DNA of 40,985 nt. Source: an uncultured Parvularculaceae bacterium. GTDB taxonomy: Bacteria > Pseudomonadota > Alphaproteobacteria > Caulobacterales > Parvularculaceae. The stretch spans positions 1 through 40,985 of the forward strand of contig CALLPQ010000137.1 of assembly GCA_938015425.1 (NCBI GenBank). The letters are read 5' to 3'. The notes beneath the pieces are model-generated. The model was not told where the DNA came from, ran no database searches, and was given only the letters and a program-made list of their open reading frames with translations. This document shows, piece after piece, positions 1 to 9,184 of this stretch. Made by a program: the position numbers and the translations under genes. Numbering within the stretch: the first letter of the stretch is position 1; each line of letters begins with the position of its first letter.

Positions 1-1332
1 TGGGCAGGACTTGACGTTTATGCCAAGGTCATCATCACCGATGGGGCCGAGCAAACAGGTGAAAGCGAAGAGATTAAAATCACTCTCCCCGCTAGAGAAT
101 TTTTTAATCCTTTGGCCAAAGCCATTATCGAGCAACGGCAAGATATTGCTGTCGCCAGTCATGAAATACAACGTGTACGGGATGCTTTAAATGCGATTAC
201 TCTTTTGCCAGAAGAGTTTTATGATGACACTTCGGAGTATCTTTTATTACGGACGGCATTTTGGCGTGCACAAAAAACCCAAAAAGATGAAACAGAAGAT
301 GTCGTCGATCATTTTTGGCCCTTAGCGTTAGAATTAGAAGATAAAGCCTTAGAATTGGCCAGACGTCGCCTCGATGCAGCGATTGAAGCTTTACGCGAAG
401 CTTTGGAGCAAAATGCCTCCGATGAGATTGTCGACGAAAGACGCGCCGCCCTAGAGCAAGCGATACAAGATTATATTCAAGCCTTAGCCCAAGCCGGCAT
501 TCCCGAAGGCAGCGGGGGCGAAGGCAATGAACAACTTGGTGCGAACACCCTACAAGAAATGTTGGACAGTATCGGGGACTTATCAGAGTCCGGCGCCAAA
601 AATGCCGCCCGCCAACTCTTAAGCGATCTGGAAAACATTCTGCAAAACTTGCAACTATCACGAGGCGGTGGCCAAGGCGCGGGCGCGGGTCAAAGTGAAG
701 ACCCCTCAGACGAGCCATCAGATCAAGCCGGTGAATTAATTGGCCGACAAAGAGATTTATCCAACAAATCTTTTGAAGAAGGCCAACAACGTAACGGGTC
801 TGGCGATGAATTGGCCCAGCAACAACAAGATCTGGCAGAAGCCACCAGAGATCTTCTGGATCAAATCACCAATGGTGCAGACGCCAATAATGGCGAGTCA
901 CAAAATGGCGGCTCAAATCCCGACCCAAGCGGCGAAGCGGGCCAAGCCTTACGTGAGGCCATCAGAGAAATGGACCGCGCCCAACAAGCTTTGAATGGAG
1001 ACGATTTTGGCACAGCAGGAACCGCCATGGATCGCGCAATCTCCAACCTACGTGAAGGGGCTCAAAAACTAGCCGAAGAACAAAGCCGACAACAACAAGC
1101 GCGCGGAGAAGAGGGCAATCAATCTGGTGAGAATGGTAATGAAGGACAAAGCCTTGACCCTTCCGGACGGCCCACAGGGGGCCGCGCCAATGGCGGCGGC
1201 GTCGAAGTGCCGGAAGCAAACGATCCGGCACTGACCCGTGAGTTAATTGAAAAATTACGCAAGCGCCTTGGTGAACAAGGTCGCAGTGACGAAGAAATAG
1301 AATATTTAGAACGCTTGCTTGAAGCGTTTTAA
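1..1332 (+). CDS. TIGR02302/DUF4175 family protein, 3' part
   Basis: The frame is open from the first base of the window, so the gene starts upstream and only the C-terminal 443 residues are seen. An apparent TTG start at 112 is inside the gene. The N-terminal part of the fragment (around LAKAIIEQRQDIA and the following PEEFYDDTSEYL stretch) and the extreme C-terminus (RELIEKLRKRLGE through YLERLLEAF) match my memory of the alphaproteobacterial TIGR02302 family, large proteins with N-terminal membrane segments. Between them lies a long Gln/Gly/Glu/Asn-rich low-complexity region (roughly 160-380 of the fragment) with heptad-like Ala/Leu/Gln stretches. Function is unknown; family members are thought to be inner-membrane proteins with a large periplasmic part. 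Family assignment is fairly sure; no function should be inferred. Confidence 0.8.
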   Translation, partial: WAGLDVYAKVIITDGAEQTGESEEIKITLPAREFFNPLAKAIIEQRQDIAVASHEIQRVRDALNAITLLPEEFYDDTSEYLLLRTAFWRAQKTQKDETEDVVDHFWPLALELEDKALELARRRLDAAIEALREALEQNASDEIVDERRAALEQAIQDYIQALAQAGIPEGSGGEGNEQLGANTLQEMLDSIGDLSESGAKNAARQLLSDLENILQNLQLSRGGGQGAGAGQSEDPSDEPSDQAGELIGRQRDLSNKSFEEGQQRNGSGDELAQQQQDLAEATRDLLDQITNGADANNGESQNGGSNPDPSGEAGQALREAIREMDRAQQALNGDDFGTAGTAMDRAISNLREGAQKLAEEQSRQQQARGEEGNQSGENGNEGQSLDPSGRPTGGRANGGGVEVPEANDPALTRELIEKLRKRLGEQGRSDEEIEYLERLLEAF

Positions 1333-1413
1333 ATATATATCTGATGCTCTTTTTAAGCGTCTATCAAGACATCATAACCCTGATATAAACAATAATTTAG
1401 CATGGGGAGACAG

Positions 1414-1488
1414 TGGTAGTCCCTAGGGGAATCGAACCCCTCTTTCCAGGTTGAAAACCTGGCGTCCTAACCGATAGACGAAGGGACC
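1414..1488 (-). tRNA. tRNA-Glu (anticodon UUC)
   Basis: On the minus strand the sequence folds as a complete cloverleaf. The acceptor arm GGTCCCT pairs with AGGGACT (first pair G-U), a 3-bp D stem is GTC/GAC, and the anticodon stem CCAGG/CCTGG carries the seven-base loop TTTTCAA, with TTC as anticodon. The T arm contains GGTTCGATTC and the gene encodes its own CCA end. It lies in the gap between the convergent ends of the TIGR02302 gene and recJ. Confidence 0.96.
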
Positions 1489-1518
1489 ATACTAGGTGTG
1501 TGATATATTAAGCGGGAG

Positions 1519-1568
1519 ACAATCTTGCAAGCGAAAAATGACGTGAAGCGAAAGATTTGCAAGATTGT
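1519..1568. repeat. 12-bp inverted repeat beside tRNA-Glu
   Basis: Two perfect 12-base arms (ACAATCTTGCAA at 1519-1530 and its reverse complement at 1557-1568) flank a 26-base spacer that itself contains AAGCGAAA twice. The site lies just upstream of the tRNA-Glu promoter side and downstream of recJ. No T-run follows on the minus strand, so it is not a textbook terminator for recJ. It could be an operator, a processing signal or a remnant of a mobile sequence. Confidence 0.45.
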
Positions 1569-1639
1569 TTTCTAAAAATCTGCACAGAGCTTCACTGATA
1601 AAGCTGAAAAAGACCTATATGCCTTGAAACCACCTAATC

Positions 1640-3433
1640 TCAGGCTTTTACATAAGCCACATCATTAATCTGGAATTGCCCCGCATTTCCGCCGCGCCAA
1701 TCATCCACCTTGATGCGGCCAGCCACATGCAAACGGTCCCCGCTTTTCAAGGCATCGCCTACCCCGTCTTCAAGGCATCGAAATGCAATCGCCCGTGTCT
1801 CCTCGCCGCCATCGCTGCGTAAAACACAAGAAAGATGGGCATCCCCGACAATTTTAGGATAAACTGCCCGCACGTTCCGAATAACAAAATAAGGTTCGCT
1901 ATTGCCCGCCCCAAACGGTCCCGCCTTGCCAATCAGATGAGCAAATTCAGCCGTCACGGCCCCGGGGACGATTTCCCCATCAATTTTTAAAAACCGCGCC
2001 GCCAGTGCAGAATGAATATCGTCTGCTAAACGCCGGCTCATAAAATCCTGAAACCCATTTAAGTGTTCACGGGCAATAGTAAGCCCCGCCGCCATGGCGT
2101 GGCCGCCGCCAGCAACCAATAAACCTTCTTGCCTTGCCGCACTGACACCGCCGCCAAGATCCACCCCGTCAATAGAGCGTCCAGACCCTTTGCCTACATC
2201 CCCTTCAAACCCGATCACAAAAGCAGGGCGGTCAAAACGTTCTTTAATGCGCCCTGCCACAATGCCAATCACACCCGGATGCCAACCATCCCCCGAACAT
2301 ACCAGCACATCCGGCAACGTCTTTAGTTGTTCTACTTGGCGCACTGCCGCTTCTAATACGCCGGTCTCAATCTCCCGGCGCTCTGCGTTCATGACGTGTA
2401 GTTTTTCTACCATCATGGTGCGGTGTTGGCGATCAGGTGTGGTGATAACATCAAATGCCATATTGGCATGGCCAATCCGCCCCGCCGCATTAATCCGTGG
2501 GCCAATTAAAAATCCTAAATGATAAGGCGTTAAGGTGCCTTTTGCCCCTGATCGCTTGGCCAATGCGCTAAGTCCCGCATTGCCGCCCTCGCCTGTTTTT
2601 AATTGATGGGTTAATATCTTTAACCCTTGGGCAATCATCGCACGGGTTAATCCTTTTACGGACATCACATCACACACCAGCCCAAGGGCCACAATGTCCA
2701 ACCATTTGCGCAAATCGGGTTGAGGGATAGAAGATAGGCCAGATGACGAGGCCGATGAAAAGAAACCGTCCTCCCGTAAAATCCGGTTGACGGCAACCAA
2801 CAACATAAAAGTCACCCCCACCGCAGAAAGGTTGGTAAGGCCGGATAAATCATCAGGACGGTTAGGATTAACCACTGCATGGGCATGGGCGGGTGGCGGC
2901 GCACTCATTTGATGGTGGTCCATGACCAGAATTTCAATGCCCTCACGACCCGCCGCCTCAATCGGATCATGGGCCGAAGCCCCGCAATCAACAGTTACAA
3001 TAATATCAACGCCGCGTTCTTTCAAACTTCGAAAGGCTTCGATGCTTGGGCCATATCCATCCACCACACGGTCCGGCAAATAGATTTCAGGATCTTGCTT
3101 TAACTCTTTAAGATATAAATACAATAAGGAAGTGGCCGTTACACCGTCTACGTCATAATCGCCAAAAATGCCGACATTCTGCCCCGCCATAATCGCTGCT
3201 GCCAAGCGGGTTGCCGCTTTTTCCATATCCAGCATCACATAAGGATCCGGCATCATGGTCTTTAAAGTGGGGTCTAGATAATTACCAACATCACCGCCAT
3301 CAACGTGTCTGGCCACTAAAATACGGGCAATGACTTCGTCAATTTGATGTTCACTGGCAAGCTTGAACACTTCCCCTTCATCAACATCACGAAAATACCA
3401 TGGCATTGCCCGAACAGAGTTCTCGACAATCAT
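1640..3433 (-). CDS. recJ: single-stranded-DNA-specific exonuclease RecJ
   Basis: The 597-residue protein has the usual length and order of RecJ: a DHH phosphoesterase core, a DHHA1 domain and a C-terminal OB-like region. Metal-binding motifs are visible: DYDVDG at 92-97, VDCG at 148-151 and the DHH triad at 172-174, then the DHHA1 signature GGGHAMAAG further on. RecJ degrades single-stranded DNA 5' to 3' in recombinational and mismatch repair. The chosen ATG at 3433 lacks a clear Shine-Dalgarno; an internal ATG nine codons on is an alternative. It lies 121 bases downstream of glpX in the same direction, a pairing common in alphaproteobacteria, so the two may be cotranscribed. Confidence 0.95.
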   Translation of the reverse strand: MIVENSVRAMPWYFRDVDEGEVFKLASEHQIDEVIARILVARHVDGGDVGNYLDPTLKTMMPDPYVMLDMEKAATRLAAAIMAGQNVGIFGDYDVDGVTATSLLYLYLKELKQDPEIYLPDRVVDGYGPSIEAFRSLKERGVDIIVTVDCGASAHDPIEAAGREGIEILVMDHHQMSAPPPAHAHAVVNPNRPDDLSGLTNLSAVGVTFMLLVAVNRILREDGFFSSASSSGLSSIPQPDLRKWLDIVALGLVCDVMSVKGLTRAMIAQGLKILTHQLKTGEGGNAGLSALAKRSGAKGTLTPYHLGFLIGPRINAAGRIGHANMAFDVITTPDRQHRTMMVEKLHVMNAERREIETGVLEAAVRQVEQLKTLPDVLVCSGDGWHPGVIGIVAGRIKERFDRPAFVIGFEGDVGKGSGRSIDGVDLGGGVSAARQEGLLVAGGGHAMAAGLTIAREHLNGFQDFMSRRLADDIHSALAARFLKIDGEIVPGAVTAEFAHLIGKAGPFGAGNSEPYFVIRNVRAVYPKIVGDAHLSCVLRSDGGEETRAIAFRCLEDGVGDALKSGDRLHVAGRIKVDDWRGGNAGQFQINDVAYVKA

Positions 3434-3554
3434 GGATGATGAGGAACGCCCATCATCCCTTCTATGCGGGTTAAGACTAGTAACGGCCTATACTCCTATA
3501 GCATTTTAAACCAGATATCTTTTAAAGGGGAGACCTTTTTAAATAGGAGGGCTT

Positions 3555-4514
3555 TTATACAGGAGATCTGGCACGAATATAACGCACCGTACCCGTATGG
3601 GAGCGCATAACAACCGTATGGGTACTGACAAATCCTGAATCCCATTTCACACCATCCAGCATTGTGCCATTCGTGACCCCCGTTGCCGCAAAGAACACAT
3701 CACCTGACGCCAAATCCATCAGCTCGTATTTTCTGTTCAAATCGGTTATCCCGATTTTTTCGGCGCGGCCCCGCTCGGCATCATCCCGAAAATGTAACCG
3801 TCCTTGCATTTGTCCGCCAACACAGCGCAGCGCCGCCGCCGCCAACACACCCTCAGGCGCGCCGCCGCGCCCCACATATAAATCAATCCCCGTATGGGCC
3901 TCTGTCGTATGGAAAATTCCGGCAACATCCCCATCAGGGATGAAGAACACCCGTGCATTCATTTTACGGGCACCATCAATAATGGGTTGATGACGCTCAC
4001 GATCTAGAACACACAGCGTAATTTCACTGGTTTCAACACCTTTGGCCTTTGCTAAGGCCGCAATATTGTCTGTGACATCTGCATCAAGGTCCACAACTCC
4101 GTCAGGAAAACCCGGCCCGACCGCAATCTTATCCATATAAACATCTGGCGCATGGAGTAAAGAGCCCCCTTGGGCCATCGCCACAACCGCTAATGCATTT
4201 GACATAGCTTTCGCGGCCAAAGTTGTTCCCTCCAGTGGGTCAAGGGCAATATCTACTGCAGGGCCATTTCCGGTTCCCACTTTTTCACCGATATACAACA
4301 TCGGGGCTTCATCACGCTCCCCCTCACCAATGACCACTTTGCCATCAATATCCAGCTTATTCAAAGCATCACGCAGGGCTGTCACCGCCGCTTGATCAGC
4401 GCCTTCTTTGTCGCCGCGTCCGATCATTTTTGACGCTTCGACCGCCGCCGCTTCTGTGCAACGCCCTATTTCAATGGTTAAAATTCGATCTAAATAATCC
4501 TTGGGGTTTATCAT
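3555..4514 (-). CDS. glpX: class II fructose-1,6-bisphosphatase
   Basis: The enzyme removes the 1-phosphate of fructose 1,6-bisphosphate in gluconeogenesis, in the cytoplasm. The 319-residue length is normal for the GlpX family. The family signatures are clear: GEGERDEAPMLYIGE at about 63-77 and DPLEGTT at 92-98, both metal and substrate-binding segments related to the lithium-sensitive phosphatase fold. The start ATG is preceded on the minus strand by a purine stretch. In many alphaproteobacteria a homoserine dehydrogenase gene precedes glpX and recJ; here it is absent, and a 234-base gap separates glpX from the merR-type gene. Confidence 0.95.
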   Translation of the reverse strand: MINPKDYLDRILTIEIGRCTEAAAVEASKMIGRGDKEGADQAAVTALRDALNKLDIDGKVVIGEGERDEAPMLYIGEKVGTGNGPAVDIALDPLEGTTLAAKAMSNALAVVAMAQGGSLLHAPDVYMDKIAVGPGFPDGVVDLDADVTDNIAALAKAKGVETSEITLCVLDRERHQPIIDGARKMNARVFFIPDGDVAGIFHTTEAHTGIDLYVGRGGAPEGVLAAAALRCVGGQMQGRLHFRDDAERGRAEKIGITDLNRKYELMDLASGDVFFAATGVTNGTMLDGVKWDSGFVSTHTVVMRSHTGTVRYIRARSPV

Positions 4515-4687
4515 CTCTAATACCTGTTAAGATTGGCAATCTTGAAAATTCCATCCATAAAATTGCGCAGATTGTGAGTGAAGCTATGGTCTCGCTTCTT
4601 CCATTACCCCTATGGCTACACCTTGCGATAGCATCATGAAAGATATTTTTTCACAGGCTTCAAATTGTGAATGCTTGGTTGATAAAT

Positions 4688-4720
4688 AGAGGCTTATGCG
4701 AAAAAGCGAGAGAGTATTTT
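4688..4720 (-). repeat. fragment of the dispersed ~165-bp repeat (end piece)
   Basis: The plus strand here reads as a diverged version of the end of the copy at 19177. It shares an exact 13-base block CGAAAAAGCGAGA, with partial matches on both sides (GAGGCTTA versus GAGCCTAA). Only the terminal ~30 bases are recognisable. Unlike the other end pieces it does not abut a stop codon. Assignment as a decayed copy is an inference from the alignment. Confidence 0.5.
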
Positions 4721-4748
4721 ACGGGCTGAATAATTACCCCAAGCTCTC

Positions 4749-5411
4749 TTAACTATCTTTATCCGATTCTATTTCCGGTTTTACCATTGCCGTTTTTCCG
4801 GTTTTTTTACGCTCGGGCACTTGATCAAGATCCGCACCTGGTTCTTGTTGCGTATTATTAGAAATCGCCTCTATAGCCAGAACTGTATCATCAAGGGCTT
4901 CCTGGATCATTTCCAGTTTCGCAATCAATTGCGCAAGATGGGCCCTGCCCTGAGGAGTCCTTAAAGGGTCATCATGGTGGTTTTCTTTTTGGTGAACCCC
5001 ATTTTGATTCACCTGCTGTGTTTTTGGTGACTGATTAAATGAATTCTGATTGCTCTTATTTTCTTGACCTTCCAGCGCTTTCAGCCTGGATACATCACCC
5101 TGCACCGCTTTATCATCAATAGACCCACCAATATTCTGGCGGCCTATTTCGGAAATATATTTAGCGCCGCTCTCCCGGAATATTTTTTGAACGCCTTTTG
5201 TTGTATAGCGCTCATCATATAATAAAACCCGCACCCCACGCAGTAAATCCAGATCAACAGGGCGATAATAACGCCGCCCCCCCGCTCTGCGCATCGGTCT
5301 TATCTGGCCGAACACATCTTCCCAATGCCTTAAAACATGTTGGGGAACCCCAAGCTCTTTCGAGGCTTCAGAGATTGTCCGAAAAGCTTCTGCAGATTTA
5401 GATGCTGACAC
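4749..5411 (-). CDS. MerR family transcriptional regulator
   Basis: The N-terminal ~75 residues form a MerR-type winged helix ([22 protein letters not shown], then [20 protein letters not shown]), with the W-E and RRYYR signatures of the DNA-binding wing. The middle (about 105-150) is Asn/Gln/His-rich low complexity, followed by a short helix (about 155-185) and a charged tail. The effector-binding Cys residues of metal-sensing MerR proteins are absent. The position directly downstream of ihfA is conserved in alphaproteobacteria, so this is the familiar uncharacterised MerR protein of that cluster. Its upstream region carries four copies of an 18-bp repeat that may be its own binding sites (inference). 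Confidence 0.88.
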   Translation of the reverse strand: MSASKSAEAFRTISEASKELGVPQHVLRHWEDVFGQIRPMRRAGGRRYYRPVDLDLLRGVRVLLYDERYTTKGVQKIFRESGAKYISEIGRQNIGGSIDDKAVQGDVSRLKALEGQENKSNQNSFNQSPKTQQVNQNGVHQKENHHDDPLRTPQGRAHLAQLIAKLEMIQEALDDTVLAIEAISNNTQQEPGADLDQVPERKKTGKTAMVKPEIESDKDS

Positions 5412-5455
5412 TTTAAGTCTCCATGCGCCCCTTTAATCCCGTTGGCCATCCTAAT

Positions 5456-5527
5456 ATAACCAACTTTACTGTCATAACCAACCTTACTGTTATAACCAAC
5501 CTTACTGTTATAACCAAACTTGCAGTC
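5456..5527. repeat. four tandem 18-bp repeats upstream of merR
   Basis: The unit ATAACCAACCTTACTGTT occurs at 5456-5473 (two changes), 5474-5491 (exact), 5492-5509 (exact) and 5510-5527 (diverged). GGTTAT, the complement of the unit start, follows at 5531-5536. The array lies within 120 bases upstream of the merR-type start codon, between merR and ihfA, where operator sites would be expected. Confidence 0.85.
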
Positions 5528-5627
5528 GCTGGTTATTGTTTTACACTATCACAGTTTTAGGCACAGTTTTAATGGCCATTATCATATGTGCTTTAATTTA
5601 CTAAGCCATCTTTATGGCAGCATTAGG

Positions 5628-5957
5628 TTATGCTTGGTCATCCGTCTTGTTAGCCCCAGAACGATGTCCCTCATTTATGCTATCTTTTAATACATGTGAC
5701 GCACGGAAGGAAATGACCCGGCGCGGCGAAATAGGCACTTCCTCACCGGTTTTCGGGTTACGTCCCATACGCATATTTTTTGAACGCACTGCAAAAGTAC
5801 CGAAAGAGGATATTTTTACTTGGTCACCGCGCTCAAGACTGGCCGACATTTCATCTAATATGCGTTCGACAAAAGCGGAGGATTCGTTTCGGGAAACTCC
5901 GACATTTCTATAGACGGCTTCTGTTAAATCAGCTCTTGTTATTGTTTTTCCGGCCAT
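5628..5957 (-). CDS. ihfA: integration host factor subunit alpha
   Basis: A 109-residue protein of the HU/IHF family: an N-terminal helical dimerisation part ([17 protein letters not shown]), the [10 protein letters not shown] strand and the beta-arm [12 protein letters not shown] with the DNA-intercalating proline at about 68. It bends DNA sharply as a heterodimer with IhfB. The frame is open further up to a TTG at 5972, but the ATG at 5957 has a GGGA sequence at suitable spacing and gives the normal family N-terminus. It follows fabH at 137 bases and precedes the merR-type gene. The C-terminal tail ([12 protein letters not shown]) is typical of alphaproteobacterial members. Confidence 0.94.
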   Translation of the reverse strand: MAGKTITRADLTEAVYRNVGVSRNESSAFVERILDEMSASLERGDQVKISSFGTFAVRSKNMRMGRNPKTGEEVPISPRRVISFRASHVLKDSINEGHRSGANKTDDQA

Positions 5958-5985
5958 GACATTCCCAACCAATTTATAACAATTA

Positions 5986-6015
5986 ATGTTACGCCCCGAA
6001 ACCTGTAAAGGTCAA
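5986..6015 (-). promoter_or_regulatory. candidate sigma-70-type promoter of ihfA
   Basis: On the minus strand TTGACC is followed after 18 bases by TAACAT, about 28 bases before the ihfA start codon. Just upstream is a 7-bp inverted repeat (CAATAAG/CTTATTG) overlapping the -35 region. The match is reasonable but unverified; alphaproteobacterial promoters often deviate from consensus. Confidence 0.35.
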
Positions 6016-6094
6016 TAAGACATTGTAACTTATTGCAGTTTTTCAATGAAAAATTTTCAATCCGCGGTCAAGGGCGCACCCAACGGGTAAGGCC

Positions 6095-7102
6095 TTAAGC
6101 CCGCAACAAAGCCGCCGCCCACGTTAAGCCGCCACCCAAAGCTTCCAATAATACAAGGTCGCCCGGTTTGATGCGCCCATCATCAAGACCAGCCCGATAA
6201 GCCAGCGGGATGGATGCAGCCGACGTATTGCCCTGATGGGCGATGGTTGAAACAACCTGCTCGGTGCGGAGCGATAGCTTTTTAACAACCCCCAAGATAA
6301 TACGCTCATTCGCCTGATGGGGCACGAACCAGTCAATATCGGTGACCGGAATATTGGCTTTCTCGCAGACCGTAACCATTGCCTCAGAAATCCGCGTTAC
6401 CGCTTCGCGGAAAACCTTATTGCCTTGCATTTTTACATGGCCCGTCGTTTTTGTAGAGGAAACACCGCCATCAACATAAAGCAAATCAACCATACGGCCA
6501 TCTGTACGCAGATAGGTTTCAATTATACCTCTATGGTGATTAGTGGCTTGGTTAGAGGTTTGATTGCGAGATTGCCCGCTATTGCCACCTTGAGCTTCCA
6601 ACACAAAAGCGCCGGCACCATCACCAAATAAAACGCATGTAGCCCGATCATTCCAATCCAGTAAACGCGTAAACGTTTCCGCACCAATCACCAAAGCACG
6701 CTTATGTTGCCCCGATGCGAGGAATTTTTCCGCCGTAGACAAAGCAAATATAAAGCCCGAACACACAGCTTGTATATCAAATGCTGCCCCTTCGCTCACC
6801 CCCAGTTTGGCTTGAACAATCGCGGCGGTCGCCGGAAAAGTTAGATCCGGTGTTGTGGTCGCAACGATAATAAGATCAATATCATCAGCCTTTAAACCCG
6901 CATCATTAAGTGCCGCCTGCGCCGCTTTAACCGCAAGATCCGATGTTTTTTCATCATCAGCGGCAACATGACGTTCTTTTATGCCAGTGCGTTCTTGAAT
7001 CCACTCATCACTAGTATCAACAAAAGTAGAAATTTCTTTATTCGTTAAAATACGTTCGGGTAGGTATGTACCACAACCAATCACCACCGATTTAATCGTC
7101 AT
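6095..7102 (-). CDS. fabH: beta-ketoacyl-ACP synthase III
   Basis: Condenses acetyl-CoA with malonyl-ACP to start fatty acid synthesis. The catalytic triad is visible: Cys114 in AVCSGF, His262 in VPHQANERI and Asn292 in AHQGNTSAA. The length of 335 residues is slightly more than usual because of an Asn/Gln/Ser/His-rich insertion at about 173-191 ([18 protein letters not shown]) in a surface loop. The start overlaps the plsX stop in an ATGA, indicating translational coupling. The plsX-fabH-ihfA order is the conserved lipid-synthesis cluster. Confidence 0.95.
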   Translation of the reverse strand: MTIKSVVIGCGTYLPERILTNKEISTFVDTSDEWIQERTGIKERHVAADDEKTSDLAVKAAQAALNDAGLKADDIDLIIVATTTPDLTFPATAAIVQAKLGVSEGAAFDIQAVCSGFIFALSTAEKFLASGQHKRALVIGAETFTRLLDWNDRATCVLFGDGAGAFVLEAQGGNSGQSRNQTSNQATNHHRGIIETYLRTDGRMVDLLYVDGGVSSTKTTGHVKMQGNKVFREAVTRISEAMVTVCEKANIPVTDIDWFVPHQANERIILGVVKKLSLRTEQVVSTIAHQGNTSAASIPLAYRAGLDDGRIKPGDLVLLEALGGGLTWAAALLRA

Positions 7103-8307
7103 GCAGATACTCTCTTATTCGTATTATTAGGTTTACTGATCGCGCTGGATTTATCCGCATTCGCTGTTTCCATTATTGTCTCAGCTTCTTTTTTTTTGAC
7201 AATATCATGCACAGATTTGGTTTCTTCGCTTTTCGATAATGGTTGATCTTGTTGGGCAAGCTCCGCCGCCTTTATTCTTTCCATGACCTCATCAACCCGC
7301 GCCCCCATATCAGCAATAAAAGAATGCCCGGCAAGGTTTTGTGCAATCGTCAGTGCACTGGCAATACCCGCCGCATCAGCGCCGCCATGGCTTTTGACCA
7401 CCACATTTTTTAATCCTAAAAAGACACCGCCATTAACCGATGACGGGTCAACCCGTTGCTGCAATTTTTTTAATTGCGGGTACATTAAAAGACTTGCAAT
7501 TTTGGAAAGGAAACTCCCTTTAACCGCATCGCGCGTCCACCCCCCCACAAGGCGGGCAGCCCCTTCAGCAGATTTCAAGGCAACATTACCGGTAAAACCG
7601 TCCGTAACCACCACATCTACGGTTCCCTTAGAAATATCATTCCCCTCAACAAAACCATAAAAAGCCATATCGTCTACATGGGTGCGCAAGCTTGTGGCTG
7701 CTTCACGCAAAATATCATGGCCTTTTAACTCTTCTGCACCCACATTTAAAAGACCCACGGAAGGGTTAGAAGCACCGGTGAGAGCACGATAAAACACTTC
7801 CCCCATGACTGAAAACTGGACAAGTTGTAAGGCATTGGCCTCAATATTTGCCCCTACATCCAGCACCACACTCCGCCCTGTGGTTGTTGGCCATAAAGCT
7901 GTAATTGCTGGGCGATCAACGCCGTTGATCATGCGCAATTGATGTCTGGAGAGCGCCATTAATGCGCCCGTATTACCGCCCGATACCAAAGCCACCGCTT
8001 CACCGGATTTAACCGCTTGAATAGCCAGCCACATCGAGGTCTCGCGCCCACGGCGCAACACATGGCCTGGCTTATCTTCCATAGAAACCGTATCGGGGGC
8101 ATGGCGGATTTCACAATGGGCAAGACAGGCTTCACGGCTCAGTAATGGTTGCAAAACATTTTCGTCACCAAAAAATAGAAATTTCGCTTTAAGACCTTTC
8201 TTAATCGCAATGGCAGCCCCTAAAATAACAGCTTTAGGGCCTTCATCTGCGCCCATCGCGTCAACGGCGAGGCGGATTAGAGAATGGTTATCTTGTTCAA
8301 GCGTCAA
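7099..8307 (-). CDS. plsX: phosphate acyltransferase PlsX
   Basis: PlsX makes acyl-phosphate from acyl-ACP for phospholipid synthesis at the membrane. Family landmarks are the N-terminal [12 protein letters not shown], then [27 protein letters not shown] and [10 protein letters not shown]. The longest frame begins with GTG at 8343, but a TTG at 8307 is preceded at good distance by GGGAGA and gives an N-terminus ([19 protein letters not shown]) closer to the family, so I chose it. The C-terminal 60 residues are a charged tail beyond the core. It overlaps fabH by four bases and lies 277 bases downstream of DUF177. Confidence 0.93.
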   Translation of the reverse strand: MTLEQDNHSLIRLAVDAMGADEGPKAVILGAAIAIKKGLKAKFLFFGDENVLQPLLSREACLAHCEIRHAPDTVSMEDKPGHVLRRGRETSMWLAIQAVKSGEAVALVSGGNTGALMALSRHQLRMINGVDRPAITALWPTTTGRSVVLDVGANIEANALQLVQFSVMGEVFYRALTGASNPSVGLLNVGAEELKGHDILREAATSLRTHVDDMAFYGFVEGNDISKGTVDVVVTDGFTGNVALKSAEGAARLVGGWTRDAVKGSFLSKIASLLMYPQLKKLQQRVDPSSVNGGVFLGLKNVVVKSHGGADAAGIASALTIAQNLAGHSFIADMGARVDEVMERIKAAELAQQDQPLSKSEETKSVHDIVKKKEAETIMETANADKSSAISKPNNTNKRVSA

Positions 8308-8493
8308 ATCATTTCTCCCAACTATCGTCACTCGTAAATACACTAAAGCGATTGATATGACGATATTTTAGTTCTTATTAATGGTTTCTGGGGATAAAAA
8401 CCATAGGCGAAATCTAAATGGCACGATCACATTCGCCGGAGATCAACCCAAATTGGTCATTCACCTCACCAAAAGCCCTGATCTAAAATTATC

Positions 8494-8526
8494 AACCGTT
8501 CCCAGCGGGTTACAAATCAGACATTC
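8494..8526 (+). repeat. fragment of the dispersed ~165-bp repeat (left end)
   Basis: AACCGTT followed by CAGCGGGTTACAAATCAGACATT aligns to the left end of the copy at 19177-19342 read on the other strand. I count 20 of 23 matches in the second block, with about seven bases missing between the blocks. The rest of the element is absent. It lies between plsX and DUF177, where a 6-bp GC-rich hairpin (8551-8567) follows. Confidence 0.6.
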
Positions 8527-8584
8527 GGATCAGTAAATTCATGCGCTTTGAGCGGCATTCGGCCGCTTTCAGCCCCAAACTACA

Positions 8585-9148
8585 TCAAGATGGTTTACGG
8601 TCCGCCACAATATCCTTCAAAACATCAAACGGGGATCCTTCTTGCGATTGTCCATATTGATCAGCTAAAGAGGGCACACCCTCGCGCCGTGGATAAGGTT
8701 CCATGATCAATGATAAATGTTGAACAACAATCTCGCCAATATCAATATTATCCCCCTTTAAAGGTTCTCTCTTATCTTTGGAAAAGTCTTCTAAAGCATC
8801 CATATCTGCAAAATCAGGGAGTTCATCAACCACATGACGATCAAAAATAATTTCAACCCTGTCGTCAATCTCTTCTTCCATCAATTCAAGACTGGCAACG
8901 CACTCCCGGGTTAGGTTGGCCTTTATATGTCCCTTAAAGTCCATCCCCTCCTTGATAGGGGTGACTAATAATGTAGCCGTCAAACTATTCACTGCTGGAA
9001 TCTTAAAGCGCTTGGCTATCGCCTTTAAAGCGGCCTCATTAGCCTCTAAGGCATACTCACGCCCTGTCGCAGGCAAAGCACTAATGGCGATTTCCTTACT
9101 AAATTCGACTATAATATGGGTGTCGGTTTCTAAATCATTATCAGTCAT
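8585..9148 (-). CDS. YceD/DUF177 family protein
   Basis: 187 residues, matching the DUF177 family: LTRECVASLELM in the middle, an acidic stretch, then the conserved C-terminal pattern DIGEIVVQHLSLIMEPYPRR. In other bacteria YceD is linked to 23S rRNA accumulation and sits beside rpmF and plsX; here rpmF is missing from the neighbourhood but plsX follows, as usual for alphaproteobacteria. The conserved Cys pair seen in some homologues is reduced to a single Cys. It starts 36 bases after the upstream cbp3-type gene and is probably cotranscribed with it. The exact biochemical role is unknown. Confidence 0.88.
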   Translation of the reverse strand: MTDNDLETDTHIIVEFSKEIAISALPATGREYALEANEAALKAIAKRFKIPAVNSLTATLLVTPIKEGMDFKGHIKANLTRECVASLELMEEEIDDRVEIIFDRHVVDELPDFADMDALEDFSKDKREPLKGDNIDIGEIVVQHLSLIMEPYPRREGVPSLADQYGQSQEGSPFDVLKDIVADRKPS

Positions 9149-9184
9149 AATATCTCGAATATCTTGCTCGAATTATTGCCCTAA

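Noticed and set aside
2094-2522. Plus-strand frame of 142 codons inside recJ
   Set aside because: Antisense shadow; the recJ frame has clear family motifs throughout this stretch.
3521-3543. Hairpin TTTAAAGG ... CCTTTTTAAA between recJ and glpX as a terminator
   Set aside because: The stem needs a two-base bulge, is AT-rich and has no T-run on the minus strand where glpX would end.
5456-5527. 18-bp tandem array as a CRISPR
   Set aside because: The repeats are directly adjacent with no spacers, and no cas genes are in the window.
8551-8567. AGCGGC/GCCGCT hairpin after DUF177 as a terminator
   Set aside because: Only six base pairs and no T-tract on the minus strand.
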